Shown in pieces: positions 45,525 through 58,006 of a stretch of DNA of 64,000 bases. The translations under genes and the position numbers were made by a program. The stretch is from Rhynchopus euleeides (lineage: Eukaryota; Euglenozoa; Diplonemea; Diplonemida; Diplonemidae), in assembly GCA_963210315.1 (NCBI GenBank), contig OY723266.1:682001-746000 (forward strand), in the 5' to 3' direction. The notes below the pieces were generated by a model. That model was not told the origin of the DNA and did no database searches. It saw only the letters and a program-made list of their open reading frames with translations. Positions within the stretch are counted from its first letter, which is position 1, and every line of letters begins with the position of its first letter.

Positions 45525-48500
45525 GTTCGATTTCTTTTTTTTTTGCAGACCCCCCTCCCCCCTTTCCCGTTCCCAGGGATTTGTGGACACATCATACATG
45601 GGCACTCGACACGCTGTGTTATTATGTTCGTTGGTAAGGATATCCTAATCGTGTATTGGCATTTTTTAGCGTTTGTTTCCACTCAATGGGGAGGGGTAGG
45701 GGTGGGAATGGGAATGAGGAATGAGTTGTTGGGTATGACGTTCAAACCCCCCCCCCCTTTGGCTCCATTCGCTTCACAAAACAACAGTGCACTGCCGTGA
45801 CGGCACGTCTCATTCATATTCTTGAACAATTTGAACGATCCTTGACATCAGTGACAATGCACAAAAATGAGGGTGCTGTGAAGGAAGGCAGGGGGGGCTA
45901 GAGAGAGACAGAGAGAAGATAAATTATTGCCACAATCAGCAGATGTCAGCCCTTGCAAAACTACCTGTGCCCCCGCTGGATCGTAAAGTGACAGCAAACG
46001 ATACAACAAACCAATTGCTACCAAAAGTTGTTTTGTTGGACCGCAGACCCCACTCTTTGTGTACCCCACTCCCCCGGCCTGATGAAGTGGTGTGGGTGGG
46101 GCCGCACGATCCAGCTAAAGGCACAGACAAAAACAATGGTCCCCCCCTCCTCCCCTGAAGGCGTGTGCTGGTTGCCCAGGCCCGCATGATGTTGCTTGGC
46201 ACTGGGCACACCAAATCACCCGCAGTGGCACTCTTTTGCGTTGCAGAAAGGATGTGAATATTAACGCTGTGACCTCTTGCGAAGCCCGGCGTGAATATAG
46301 GGGACAGGGGCTTGCCTCTGAAAGGACGTCCCAGGCAAGCCTGCCTCTGGAGAGTAGTAGATCAGAAGAAGAAGAAGAAGAACAAACAAGTGTGGAGGTG
46401 TGGTGAGGCTTCCCCCCTAGGCCAAAATGAATATTTGCTGGCCCGATAATAGCACCAGAATTGCGTCATTCTGACTCACTTTGTCGATAGCGAGGTCATC
46501 CAAGGTGTTGCTATAACAAATCACACACTCAAAGTGGCTGCAAATGTCTGCTTTTGGTGTGGCACTTTGGATTGGGGGAGGGCCGTATAGCCTGCTGTGC
46601 TGAGCACCCCCGTTGGGGTTCCCCCCCCCCCCCCACTTCTCACGTTGCAGTGTTCCCCACCAAACAAACCGAGTTCCCGTTTGGAAGAGCCCAGGCTCAT
46701 TCCGCTGGTGTACACTGCAGGAAACCTCACCCACCCCCGCCTGTGTTTTTTCTGTGGCCGTAGGGTCGTAGGACGAGCAGACCACAGACACCCGACTTAC
46801 CTTTTCTTCACTTTAGAGCTACCACCCCCACCCCCCACAACCCTATCCCGCAATTGTTTAAAGGGTGGCATCGGTGGTGGAGAGAGGATGGTTCATTCCT
46901 TAACACAGAGACTCTCCGTCAAGCGGAGATTTGTTTACCGTGCCGTGTTGAATTTTTGTGTGTCTATTGATATAAAGCCGTCAAACCGCAGTGGGACAAG
47001 AAGGCCGGAACAATGACAGGAGGCGGACGAACAAGACAAGGATGAATGGTAACTCGCCACTCACAAGAAAAAGATGACGGGGACGGAACGAAACAATCAA
47101 CAGTCAGTCGGTGATGCAGTTTTGGATGCAGAGTCAAAGACGAGGCCAAAAGGCAGACTGCTGTGGCACACATTGGCGAGCGGACATTCACCCAAGCCAT
47201 CGGGGTGCTAAGGAATCAAAAAAGATGGGGACTGGTGGTCTGCATGGGCTCTTGTTGCTGTGGCGGGGAGGTGGTAGGGAAGAGACGGCAAAAATCAACA
47301 AAAAAAAAAGCCCATGTGGGGGGGAGATCAAATCCACTGACAAGTGGACTCAGCAGCAGGCATTTGCTGTTTTGTATTTTTCGGGAGAGGTTGTGGTAGT
47401 AGTGGCGAAAATTAGACTGCGCGGTGATGCCTGAGCACACTCCCGCGCAAAAAAAAAAGGTGCAAAAAAAAAGAGAGAGAAAACAAAAGACAAGACGAGC
47501 GCACGGATGAACGGGAGGCTCCTAGGAGGGCATCCCCGAGATCAGCCATACAGCCTCCTTTCAGTTCCAGCAGCACTGGCTATATAGCACACACATGCAC
47601 ATGTGACGCAACAGGGGGGGAGGTGGGGTCAAAAAATCAGGGGTTGGTTGCCTGGCCAGGCATGGGGTGTGGGAGAGTGATTTTTATTGGTGTTGCCGGT
47701 CAGGGACCAGCGAGCATGCAAATCATGCATATCACTGCCGCGCGCTGTGCCGTTGTTTATGGTATATTTTGATACTGACAACCACCAGCCTCGACAGCCA
47801 GGACAGCCCGGCAGTGGCATGCACAGCAAAGCGTGTTATTTTTTTTTGCAGAAAATATATAGTTAGGCGCATCCAACGCAGGAAACTGTTCACCGTGCGC
47901 GATCTTTGCAAACAAACTCCACACGCCCCTGGCTGTGGGGAGATGATCTGCGTTCGAAGTCAATTCGACACAAAAAACCTCTCCCTCCTTACAGGACGGC
48001 TCTTCTGTTTTGTGACTCGCCAGGAAGCCAATCCTGGTGAGCGGAGACAGTTACCTACACACACACACGCGCGCTCTCTCTCTTCTCTCTCTCTCACTTG
48101 GGAACGCGGCGGTTGAGGCAACACATCCCATTGCAGATGCAACCCACGGCGACAAGATTGGGGCGATCTCAGCATTTCGCTTTTGCTCCCCCCATGCTTG
48201 GCGAGTTGCGGCATTGCTGCACACGGGGGCTGAACATATGCCGTTGATGTTGGGAGTGACCTTTTATTTTGGAATGGTGTCTGCCGAAGTTCGGATTTTC
48301 TCCGGTTTTGTTTTTCGGGGAAACACCCCAGCTCCTCCGCAGAACCAACGCGAAAAAAGAAATCTGTTGAAATGCTGACCGAGCCATCACTTTAGCCTCA
48401 CCCTCCTTGGATAAGGCAGACATGCCGGGCATATCATCAGTCTCAGAGCTGGGGGACTTCTCTGGGTCAACGAAGCAGGCAAGAGCAACGCCCTGACACA

Positions 48501-50320
48501 GGCTATTGGAGACCTTGGCCCTCTGCGTTAAACTTGTAAAATCCGTGCCAGTTTTGTCTCCTATTTGTGCAAGGAGAAAGGAGAGGGATCCCCTTCTTCC
48601 ACTGCCACAATTGGATCCTTCTGAACGAAGGCACACACACTCCATTTGAAATTTTCCTGCCGGAGCGCTGCAAGCCACATCACTCGAGAATGCAAGGTTT
48701 GCTTACTAATTTCGATCTGGCAGTGGAGGCGGGGCTGGATGGGGAGGAGCGTGAGGGGAGGGAGGGGGGGAGAGGGGGAGGGCATGTGTTTAAGGCTAAG
48801 ACTAGCAGTCGAGAAAAAAACCGACACTGTGATTTGTTTTTTGGGCTATTTGAAGCCCAGATTTCACAGCGCCATTTTTTTAATACTTCTTCTTTTCTTG
48901 TCAGAAAATCTAGATGTTTTCAGAAAGGGGGGGGTGGGGGCGTGGGGGGTTGTGGGTTTGGCAGCAGGGTTTCTCTGCTGCGTGCTATTCTTTTGTTGTT
49001 ATATGTGGAACCAAGTTCGGCTTCTTTTTCTGCCATCATTCATCGCCCGGGATGTCACAACCTCTTCCTCCTTCTCCAGCAAAAAGGCGATATTGCTCTG
49101 AGGCAACCAATCGAGTCGGAGAAACCACTCGTGTGCCCAGACTGGCACGGTTTGACAGAGCAAATTCACCTCAAACACCTTCCTTCTGCTGAGAGTCTTT
49201 CTGCAAACCATGAGTTAGACCCCTGCAGGAACAGGACAGGCAAACTTGTCACAAGGCAGCCCTTCGGGACCCGCGAGTCACACGCTTATCAGCGTACATC
49301 AACAGGATCCTGGGACTGTTTTGACAGATGGTGGAGGAAGCGTCTGCCACATCAAGGCGGCACAGCAACACACTACCAGACATGACATCTCCGTATGCAC
49401 AGCTCCTATTTTTGTATATCACAGCACCCGCTGTTGAGTGAGGGCCGTCGCCCCATTCAACACTTTGCCAACAAGTCATAATATCCGACCCTCTCTCCCT
49501 CTCTCTGTTGTTTAGGGGCGGGGGGGGGGGGGGGGGGGTAGAGAGGTGGCGGGGCAGCGGCACGCCGGTTCCTTCACCCCTCCCCGCCCCCCCCCGCCCC
49601 CCCCAATTTCATTATTTTGGAGAGCGAAAAAGAAAAAGATAAGAAAAAAAAACCATCAACAGAGAGAGCGAGAGAGGGGAAACCCCCCCAGCTGCAGGGG
49701 TGGGGGTGGGGAGCGCGGGGAAAAGCCCACTCCCACCCCCCAACTCCTGCCAACCCCCTTCCCATCCACCTCCTGCATGCGCAGTGCTGTGTGTAGGTGT
49801 CGGAAAACGCACAAAAAAATGTTCTCTTCGCAACGCTTCGCGATTGCATCCAAGAGAGACAGACAAAAGACGGACAGAGGGGGGCGTACGGGGGCTTGCC
49901 AGAGGCAGTAGTGTAGCAGGGGTGGGGGTGGGGGTGGGATGGGATGGGATGGGATGGGATGGGAGAAGGATATACGTGCAAGTCCACCCCTGACCGGACG
50001 GCGAGCAGCCCCTTCTCTTGTGCAGTCACCATTCTGTTTGGAAAAACCTACACTCCAGGCAAATCAAGCCTATCCCTGCGCATGGCTGCGCGAACTGAAA
50101 GCACGACGCACGCTGTGCGTTGTGGCGTGACGGTGCTGTGTGGCCCGTATGTGCTTGTTGTGATAATTTATCTTGCCAATCAAGAGAGTTTGAAATTCCC
50201 AACACGGGAGGGATTGGTGGTGGAGGGGGGGGGGGTAGTGTAGCTGTGTTGAGAGAGGCAAGGTGCCAGCGGAATCAGGGAATCGGGGTCGGGGGGGGGG
50301 GGGGGGGGCAGTGATGTGCT
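45525..50320. other. Gene-poor stretch with simple repeats
   Basis: No recognisable protein domain on either strand. Features are an AC/CT microsatellite near 48059-48097, a G19 tract at 49520-49538, a (GGGAT)n run near 49936-49964 and a G18 tract at 50291-50308. Long but compositionally biased frames such as 48567-49385 are not supported. Confidence 0.5.
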
Positions 50321-50324
50321 ATAC

Positions 50325-51143
50325 GACGTATATCCGGATCTTGAGCGTATATATACGTATATATACATGGCGTATATATACGTATATATACGCATATACG
50401 TTGCAATATACGTTACGTTCTTCCTGTGGGCAATGTGTGGGTGAGAGGGTCCACGATCCCGAAGGTGCACAGTATGTGGGACACAGCTTGGCTGTCCACC
50501 CTTACGCTAGCCGGGCACGCTTCGCGGTCCTGGTACGGGTCCTACTAGACGAGCGCCGCTCGTTCTTCGAGAGTCGGGAACATTGCTCAGTCTTGGCGCC
50601 ACCTTGGCGAGGTAAGGAAACGTTGCATCACCAGCATTGCCCACTACCTGATCGGTGCCCACGTGCCGTACTCGCGTTATCCCATCAAACGCCGTCTCCG
50701 GGCGAACACGACCAAAAACGATGTCGTCTTTGGAAAGACTCCAGCACAGCATGGTCACCACCAGTCAATACCTGGGTGCCCCGTCGCCACTCAGTAAGGG
50801 ACTCAGAAAGGCACCTCCCCTCTGCACAGGTTCCACTGTGCACAGGGGAGGGCGGTGTCTTTCGAACTGCCCAACAACATGTGGCCACGTAAGGTGCGGC
50901 ACAACCGAAGCGGAACACCCTGTGGGCAACCGGATTGGCGTTTCACTTCGTTCCAAGGGAAGTATCTGTCGAAGGCACAGAGCGGGATATACCCACTCAA
51001 CATATCCTGTGGGAGATCCCACCCAGGTGACCCCACAGTGACCTGGCCACCGTGCAACAGGGAATTACATAGGGGACGTATATTTCCGGATTTTCGGGAC
51101 CTCCGAACGTATATATACGTATATATACATTGGCGTATATATA
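50325..51143. repeat. Unit bounded by ~70 bp GTATATATAC-rich direct repeats
   Basis: Direct repeats at about 50325-50400 and 51075-51143 share GACGTATAT, CCGGAT, CGTATATATACGTATATATA and GGCGTATATATAC in the same order. The ~670 bp between has no recognisable product. The right repeat is interrupted by the MULE-like element at 51153. Confidence 0.5.
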
Positions 51144-51152
51144 CATCGGCAC

Positions 51153-52016
51153 CAGGCCTGTCGCTAACTTTTCGATTTTGGAGATTTGGTGGGTTGACGC
51201 TCCTGTTTTGGGGGGGGATCAGGGGGGAAAACACTAGGGGTCAATTTTTCTCGCGCGCGCTTCGCGCGCGCTCGTGTTGTTGCCAAATTTTCCCATCGGT
51301 GAACCACTAGGTGGGCACGGTGTGAGGCGCTGGGTTCCTTCCGTGGTTCCTCTCCCGCTCGCGCCGTCGGGTGCCGGAGGAAACCAAAAAATGGCTTTCG
51401 GGACCATGATTTCGACGCTGCCCCCTGATATGTCACGGCCGTCAAAGCGCAAGGACTTGGTTACTAGACGGGCACGCGAGATGGGGGGTCTGGGGGGCAG
51501 GGCCCCCCAGCCGCCGGAGGTCACGGTAGTGAGCATCTGTTCATTGTGGGCGTACAGATTCTGTGTGAGTTGGCTGCGTCCTCCTGAGGCTACTGGAGTG
51601 GGTGGATTCCCTGACCCGGTGGGAATCGAATGACTTGAGTACGAGACATACGCCACAGGGGGGTCTGGGGGGCGGAGCCCCCCAGCCGCCGGAGGCCACG
51701 GTAGTGAGCATCTGTTCCTGCAAAACCATACTCTCTTCGACGTCGACCCAGTGAAAGTGGGTTGACGCTTGGTCGACGCTTGGTGAGCGTCGACCCAGTG
51801 TAACCGGGCCAACGCTAGGTTAGCGTCGACCCAGTGTAATAAATGGGTTGACGCTTGGTCCAGGCTTGAATGGCAACCCAGTTCCACTAGGTCGACGCTC
51901 CAAGCCTCGACCAAGCGTCAACCCAGTCCACTGGGTCGACGCTGGGTCGACGCTTTTTTATGGGGGGGGAAACCCAAAATCACTGGGTCGACGGTCGACG
52001 CTTAGCGACATGCCTG
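51153..52016 (+). mobile_element. MULE-like non-autonomous element, copy 1
   Basis: Termini CAGGCCTGTCGCTAA and (inverted) CAGGCATGTCGCTAA. A perfect 9 bp direct repeat CATCGGCAC lies immediately outside both ends (51144-51152 and 52017-52025). The 864 bp interior has an initial region, a pair of GC-hairpin units (51486-51541 and 51658-51717), and a terminal block of alternating TTGACGCTTGGTCGACGCT and its inverse. Nine-bp duplications are characteristic of Mutator-like elements. No transposase encoded. Confidence 0.85.
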
Positions 52017-52025
52017 CATCGGCAC

Positions 52026-52779
52026 ATCACTGGGGGGGGGGGGTGGGGGTGGGGAAGAGAGAGACGAGAGGAGAAACCAACGCAAATACATATTACACAG
52101 GACATGGACATTCACACCACACAAAAGCGGGGAGGGGAGGGGAGGGGGGTAAAATGTCGGAAAATGTAGAGGGGTAACTAAAAGGGCTACTTACCTCCCC
52201 CGCTCGGAACATGGTTTCACCACACAAACACACACAAAACGGGAGGAAAGGCGCAGTAAGCGGGAAAACGCGCTGCAGTAGGGGTCAGGACAGCACAGGC
52301 CTGGGAAGTTGTTGGAGAGAGATTCCCTGTTCCTGTGGGTCGGGCAGCAGCTGCTCCCAGTGGGGGTGGGTGACGGGGTGACGGAATGAAGGGGTGAAGG
52401 GGAATAGGGAGGTGGTGGATGTGGAGGGGGAGAGAGGGAGAGAGACGGGTCGACTCCCCGGTTATGTTGTTTGGCTCACAAACAACGCCTTAAATCGCGT
52501 ATTCTTTTGACGGGAGGGGTAACAAAAAAATGGGGAAAAAAACTCAAAACAAACAAGCCAAAAATAAAAAGAAACAAAAAATAATCAAACAAACAAGACT
52601 CGGGAGTTCCGAGGCGGATATATAGAATGAGGCGTGTACGGAAAAGTGCGGAGATATATATATCTAACGGCTGCAGTTGTCAGATCATCGGGACACATGA
52701 TTTTGTGGCGTTGCGTAGGTGTGGGTGCTGGTTTGGTGGTTTGGGGTGGGAGGGAGGGGTCGATTCGTGCGTTAACCCT
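52026..52779. other. Intergenic, no gene seen
   Basis: G-rich and A-rich tracts; a fragment of the AAAAAGATA-family MITE lies near 52468-52496. No supported gene. Confidence 0.4.
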
Positions 52780-52783
52780 TTAA

Positions 52784-54165
52784 CCCTTTAAACACCAGGG
52801 GAGGTCGACTTTATTTTCCGTTTTTGCGACCTTTTCTCATTGAGCCCGAAGCTGCAACCCCGCATTTTTTTCATCCGAAAAGTAGGTAATCGGGTGTATT
52901 TTGACTCGCGGAATCCACCATCGCAAGAAATTTTAAAAAATAATGCGAAGAAAAATCCTGAAATGGGACTCCTTTACGCACCCCCAAAAAGGCCTATTTT
53001 CACCCCAAAATTGGGGGTTGATGAGTTTCTCCTGAAAAAATCCGAGGCGGTGGCATGAAATGGCGGAACCAGGGGCAATCTGGGACAGAATCAGCCCAGC
53101 GGAATCCGAGATACAAAAAAAATCTCAATTTGATGGAGTAGAACACCCCTGGGTGCCAGCCCGCAATGGCAGGTCCCGTTGTGCCGACCTGCTCAACCAC
53201 CCTCAAGGGGGTATCTGACGTGTGGAGCGGATTGAGGACCGGTCATCCGTTTTTTCCAGATCAGCCTCAGTACCCTGGGGGAATTTTGAACAGCGGAATC
53301 CACGATCGCAAGAGATTCTGAAAAATATTGAACAGAAAATTCCTGAAATGGGGCTCCTTTGCGCGCGTCCTCAAAAATGCCCAAATCCCCCTGGAAATCG
53401 GGGAGCCGTCTGATATTCCCTGAAAAATGCTGGATGGTATCGAGCTTGGCGCAACCGCAGGCAATATGTGACAGAATCAGCACGGAAGATTCCGAGACAG
53501 CAAAAAAATCGATCAAAATGGTGAAGTGGAGCCCCGGGGTGCCCGTTCCCAATTGCAGGTCACATGAGCACCGACCTGCGGAAATGCAAGAAGGGCCGGG
53601 GTGTGAGGGGTGGACGGGAATTGAGCGGTCTTGTGTCCAGCCCTCGAATTCCTCCACATCAGTCTCAAGTACCCATAATTTGTGCAGGGCTCAGTTGCAC
53701 ACTACGGTTTCTGGGTGCTGGCTGGGCGCCGTCGACACTCTCCTGTGGAGGTGGTATTGCCTGTCTTGGAACGGTCCTTCTCAGGGTGCATCGTTCTTGG
53801 CAAGGCCGAGGGAGACACGCATTACAAACGGCAGTCGAACACGTGCCACTGGCATTTGTATTCAAGCGAGGAAGCGGTCGAGGCCGGTTGTACCTCTGTT
53901 CGATGAATACTGGCGAACTGATGGTGGTGCCAAAAACAGGAAAATATAGTGGAAAAAGTGACCAAAAACCGATTTTTGACCAAATTCTCCTTCAAACCTA
54001 AAACTAGTTCTGCTCCATCTTTCTCGCCGAAACTGGTCGCATTTGATTCCGCTGCTCTGAAAGATTTCACCATAAAAAAAATCGGTGAAAAATTCCACGA
54101 TCCGACCCCATAGGTGCCCAAGGAATATTATCCCACCCCGTACGGGGTGGTTGGTGCTTAAAGGG
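52784..54165. mobile_element. piggyBac-like non-autonomous element bounded by TTAA
   Basis: The left end reads TTAA|CCCTTTAAACACCA and the right end, inverted, TTAA|CCCTTTAAGCACCA: a 14 bp terminal inverted repeat with one mismatch and TTAA at both junctions. A second TTAACCC lies 8 bp further left. The interior contains diverged repeats of a CGGAATCCAC...ATCGCAAGA...CCTGAAATGGG unit (near 52905 and 53288). No transposase frame recognised. Confidence 0.65.
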
Positions 54166-55107
54166 TTAAGGACCACGAGCCACATAAGTGGCATAAAACT
54201 AAAGGACACCCGATTTGGATATTTTCCACTCCATCTTTTTGGCCGATCTTTTTTATCCGGAAAAGCGTTAGAACAACGGAATCAAATGCGGCCAGGGTTG
54301 GCGAGAAAGATGGAGTAGAAGATTTTTTACTCCCGAAAGAGAATTTTGTGCAAAGTCGGTTTTTGGTCGACTTTTCCACTTCACATGACCCAGTATGACC
54401 TACAATAGGGTCCAAATGGGAACGGGGTACTGGTGGTGTTCTACTCCACCAATTTGGTCAATTTTTGTTATCTTGAATTCTGCTGTGCAGATCCTGTTAC
54501 ATGTTGCCTGGGGTGACGCCAGTTTTCGCTTCCGTCGGAAACTATTCAGCATTGCCAAGGGGACCCCCCAAGTACCCCCAGAACCTGAATGCCATGGGGT
54601 ACATTTGAGGGGTGCACAAAGGAGCGCCACTGCAGGAACTTTCTGCTCGTTCTTTTTCGAAATCTCTTGTGATGGTGGATTCCACTGTCCAAAATACTCG
54701 GGAGTACGTGTGGGACTGACGTGCAGGAATCAGAGGAATGCCAGGCCCTGTTCAAGTACCCTCACATACTCCCGTGAGGGTATTTGAACAGGACAGCCCA
54801 GCAGGACCATATATTGCAAGTGTCCCTCAGGGGTGTTCTACTCCACCAAATTGATCGATTTCTTTCATCTTGTATTCCGCTGGGCTCATTCTGTCACGTA
54901 CTGCACAGTTTTACGCCAACATTCACCACCGCGCAACCTTTTTCCGAGATAAACCCACCTGATACCCCCAATCTTCAGGGGACATCAGGAAGACTGAGGG
55001 GGGGGCACACAAAGGGGCCCCATTTCAGGGATTTTCTGCACAGTCTTTGTCAGAATCTCTTGCTGGAGTGAGTTCCGCTGTTCGGAATACCACAGAGTAC
55101 CCTGGGA
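54166..55107. repeat. Diverged inverted copies of the piggyBac-like element's internal repeat
   Basis: Segments near 54620-54690 and 55010-55085 resemble, in inverse orientation, the units at about 52905 and 53288. GTGTTCTACTCCACCAA recurs near 54437 and 54832. This suggests related, older elements fused or nested here. Confidence 0.45.
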
Positions 55108-55566
55108 ATGACAAGGGGGAATCCGAGAACTTGCCCGCAAGGCCGTTCAGTCTCTCTGATTTCGGCCGATCTGGGCCAGAATGTGTGGGTTGAGGCAGGG
55201 GCTTCGGGGCCCTCGGTCACGGCGTGGTCTGACGCTTCCGACACAGAATGGGCAGCCCTTCTGGAGTTAGACCCCGAGCCGATTGTCCAGGGCTGTTTTG
55301 ATGAACCCCTCGCCCACCATATATATGTCAAAGAGCTCTTCGCAGCGCTCCAGGCGACACGCCTCGCAGCCGCTACGCGGCCGGGCTGTGCGTTGGGGTT
55401 GCAGGTGGACAACACGGCAGCGGTGGCAGCTATCAACAAGGGCCACAGCAAGAATTACCTCGCGAATGACTTGTTGTGTGCCTTGTTTGACACCGCGGAC
55501 GGTGCGGGCATCTCCGTTTCCGCTCAGTGGCTTGATACCCCTTACTGGGAAACTCCAATTGGGTGA
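55108..55566 (+). pseudogene. Retroelement RNase H domain fragment (DIRS/Ngaro-like)
   Basis: A 152-residue frame with an RNase H-like signature: WSDASDTEWAA (Asp42), HHIYVKELFAALQA (Glu76), LQVDNTAAVAAINKGHSKN (Asp101), and a helical end. The DASxxxW...HINxxELxA...xDNTxAVxxIN pattern is typical of the RNase H that follows reverse transcriptase in DIRS-type and some LTR elements. No RT precedes it and the frame ends soon after, so this is a fragment. Intact acidic residues suggest it is not very old. Confidence 0.6.
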
Positions 55567-55609
55567 AGTACCCCTGTCCAGAGGGGTACTTTCCTACAGG
55601 TACCCCCAC

Positions 55610-55712
55610 CCAAAAAAAAAATTCCGGCGCAAAAAAAATCACAAAAAAACACAAAAAATCGCAAAAAAACGCAAAAAATCACAAAAAAAATCACAAAAAA
55701 TCACAAAAAAAC
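55610..55712 (+). repeat. A-rich (CACAAAAAATCGC)n simple repeat
   Basis: Irregular repeats of AAAAAATCGC and AAAAAATCAC. The same words recur as an inverted hairpin near 56486-56600. Confidence 0.8.
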
Positions 55713-55801
55713 GTTTGCTATGTTGGATTAGCGGATCCGCATCGTACAGAACGTCTACGAAAGACGACGCACGAGAACTGATACGCTATCCAAGTCATTT
55801 A

Positions 55802-56638
55802 CTAAGTCACACCACACGGGCGCGATCTGCTCCTTTCTTTTGTTAAAATAGGGAAAGGCACGTGAACACTGAAGGTCGGAGGCTCCACCGAATGAAGCTC
55901 GGAGGGTGATACCTCGGCCGCGCGTTGAAAATAGCGCGGGACCTTCCACTTACTGGGAAGGAAGTCTGATGAACGCCTGATCTGGCGGGGGGGGTCAAAA
56001 GGGAAAGCCCGGGCTCGGAAACGTTTCTGCCGATGGATCTTCGACAGACGAACCTTGTGGGGAATGGGGTCAATCGCGCAAGGGGGAAGTAACCACCTCC
56101 ATGCCTTGACTTTAGCTGTAGTGAGTGGCCTGCTTGGCGCATCAAACAGGAAGCCGGTAGCCACTGCTGGAGGTTTCGAGTCAGATTGCCCAACGGCCTT
56201 TGTTTTCGAAACAGGGGCGCCCAGGGGGCGGGGCGAGAGGAACGAGGGGCAATGAGTACCCTTGCAGAGGGGTAGGGGAAGTAAGCCTGGGAAAGGCCGG
56301 ACGTCCAAGGCGCTAACCGTTGCGCAAGTTGCAGGCGTTTTTCCCGGTGGCGGGATGTCGGGCGCGCCAAGGGCATCCGCCTCTCTCTTTGCGGCAGATG
56401 GGACATGAGGGGGCAGGAAGGTAAATCCAGGTTCAGACTGCGACGACTGGGCAGTGCGCTTTGATGAAAGCACCTTTGTTGATTTGACAAAAAAACACAA
56501 AAAATCGCAAAAAATCGCAAAAAATCGCAAAAAATCGCGACCGCCTTTTGTGATTTTTTGCGATTTTTTGTGGTCCGTTTGTGATTTTTTGCGATTTTTT
56601 TTGACCCCAAAAACTTTCGACTGGCCCGACAGCCCCAC
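55802..56638 (-). other. Uncertain minus-strand frame, possible element ORF
   Basis: A 278-codon open frame with a fairly even amino-acid composition from about residue 65 on (for example SKTKAVGQSDSKPPAVATGF). Its N-terminal part is translated simple repeat. No domain recognised. It lies next to the RNase H fragment but on the other strand, so a link to the same retroelement is only a guess. Confidence 0.2.
56486..56601. repeat. Inverted AAAAAATCGC hairpin
   Basis: Copies of AAAAAATCGC are followed by GATTTTTTGCGATTTTTTGT in inverse, able to form a long A/T-rich hairpin. Confidence 0.75.
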
Positions 56639-56734
56639 CGCACCCGATTTTCGAGGGGAAATGGACCATTTTGGGGGATGCGCAAAGGATAGCCATTTGA
56701 GGAATTTTCTGCTTTTTTTTTTAAAAGGAGAGGG

Positions 56735-56796
56735 GGCCCGGTGCCTGCGCGCGTCCTGTCGTACTGTGGCTGCTTGGTGGGGCTAGCGCAGCAGGT
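56735..56796 (-). repeat. Dispersed repeat shared with 36597-36657
   Basis: Inverse match to 36597-36657 over about 60 bp with a handful of mismatches. Contains GACAGGACGCGCGCAGGCAC on the minus strand. Confidence 0.75.
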
Positions 56797-57137
56797 TCTA
56801 CTTTTGCTACTACGGGCTCTTAGCACTGTAACATGAACTACACGAACAACAAAGCTCTAGGGCAAACAAACCGCGCACTGGCCGGGGTTGAGCTGCGTGG
56901 GGCTCCGTGCTGGCGGCATGAACAAGGGGCTGTAGGTAAGTCTACCATTCACAAGGGGCAGCCCGCTGGTGAGGGGAAAAGGGGGCGAGGTAAAGGGGGG
57001 GGGGGGGCAGGGGGGGAGGGGCGAAAGCGACTGACAGCGAGGGCGTGGACCGACTCCGCTGGCGCATTCACCGGAAGAAAGGGGAAGGGGGCACGGGGGT
57101 GGGGAACGGGAGGGGGGGGGGGGGGAGGGGCGAAAGG

Positions 57138-58006
57138 CAGGCCTGTCGCTAACTTTTCGATTTTGGAGATTTGGTGGGTTGACGCTCCTGTTTTGGGGGG
57201 GGGATCAGGGGGGAAACCACTAGGGGGCAATTTTTCTCGCGCGCGCTTCGCGCGCGCTCGTGTTGTTGCCAAATTTTCCCATCGGTGGACCACTAGGTGG
57301 GCACGGTGTGAGGCGCTGGGTTCCTTCCGTGGTTCCTCTCCCGCTCGCGCCGTCGGGTGTCGGAGGAAACCAAAAAATGGCTTTCGGGACCATGATTTCG
57401 ACGCTGCCCCCTGATATGCCACGGCCGTCAAAGCGCAAGGACTTGGTTACTAGACGGGCACGCGACGTGGGGGGGTCTGGGGGGCAGAGCCCCCCAGCCG
57501 CCGGAGGCCACGGTAGTGAACATCTGTTCATTGTGGGCGTACAGATTCTGTGTGAGTTGGCTGCGTCCCCCTGAGGCGACTGGAGTGGTTGGATTCCCTG
57601 ACCCGGTGGGAATCGAATGACTTGAGTACGAGACATACGCCACAGGGGGGTCTGGGGGGCGGAGCCCCCCAGCCGCCGGAGGCCACGGTAGTGATCATCT
57701 GTTCCTGCAAAACCATACTCTCTTCGACGTCGACCCAGTGAAAGTGGGTTGACGCTTGGTCGACGCTTGGTGAGCGTCGACCCAGTGTAACCGGGTCAAC
57801 GCTAGGTTAGCGTCGACCGAGTGTAATAAATGGGTTGACGCTTGGTCCAGGCTTGAATGGCAACCCAGTTGGTCCACTGGGTCGACGCTCCAAGCCTCGA
57901 CCAAGCGTCAACCCAGTCCACTGGGTCGACGCTGGGTCGACGCTTTTTTATGGGGGGGGAAACCCAAAATCACTGGGTCGACGGTCGACGCTTAGCGACA
58001 TGCCTG
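57138..58006 (+). mobile_element. MULE-like non-autonomous element, copy 2
   Basis: 869 bp, same termini and internal structure as 51153-52016 in the same orientation, and nearly identical. Flanked by its own perfect 9 bp duplication GGCGAAAGG (57129-57137 and 58007-58015). Different target duplications prove two independent insertions rather than a segmental duplication. Small differences include extra bases in the GTTGGTCCACTGG segment near 57867. Confidence 0.9.

Noticed and set aside
48567..49385. 272-codon open frame
   Set aside because: Passes through poly-Gly and A-rich simple sequence, with no domain and no coding-like composition.
51600..51640. tRNA-like B-box word (GGGAATCGAATGAC)
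   Set aside because: No cloverleaf could be drawn around it, and it lies within the MULE-like element.
51153..58006. Segmental duplication explaining the two 0.86 kb repeats
   Set aside because: Each copy has its own distinct 9 bp flanking duplication and unrelated surroundings.
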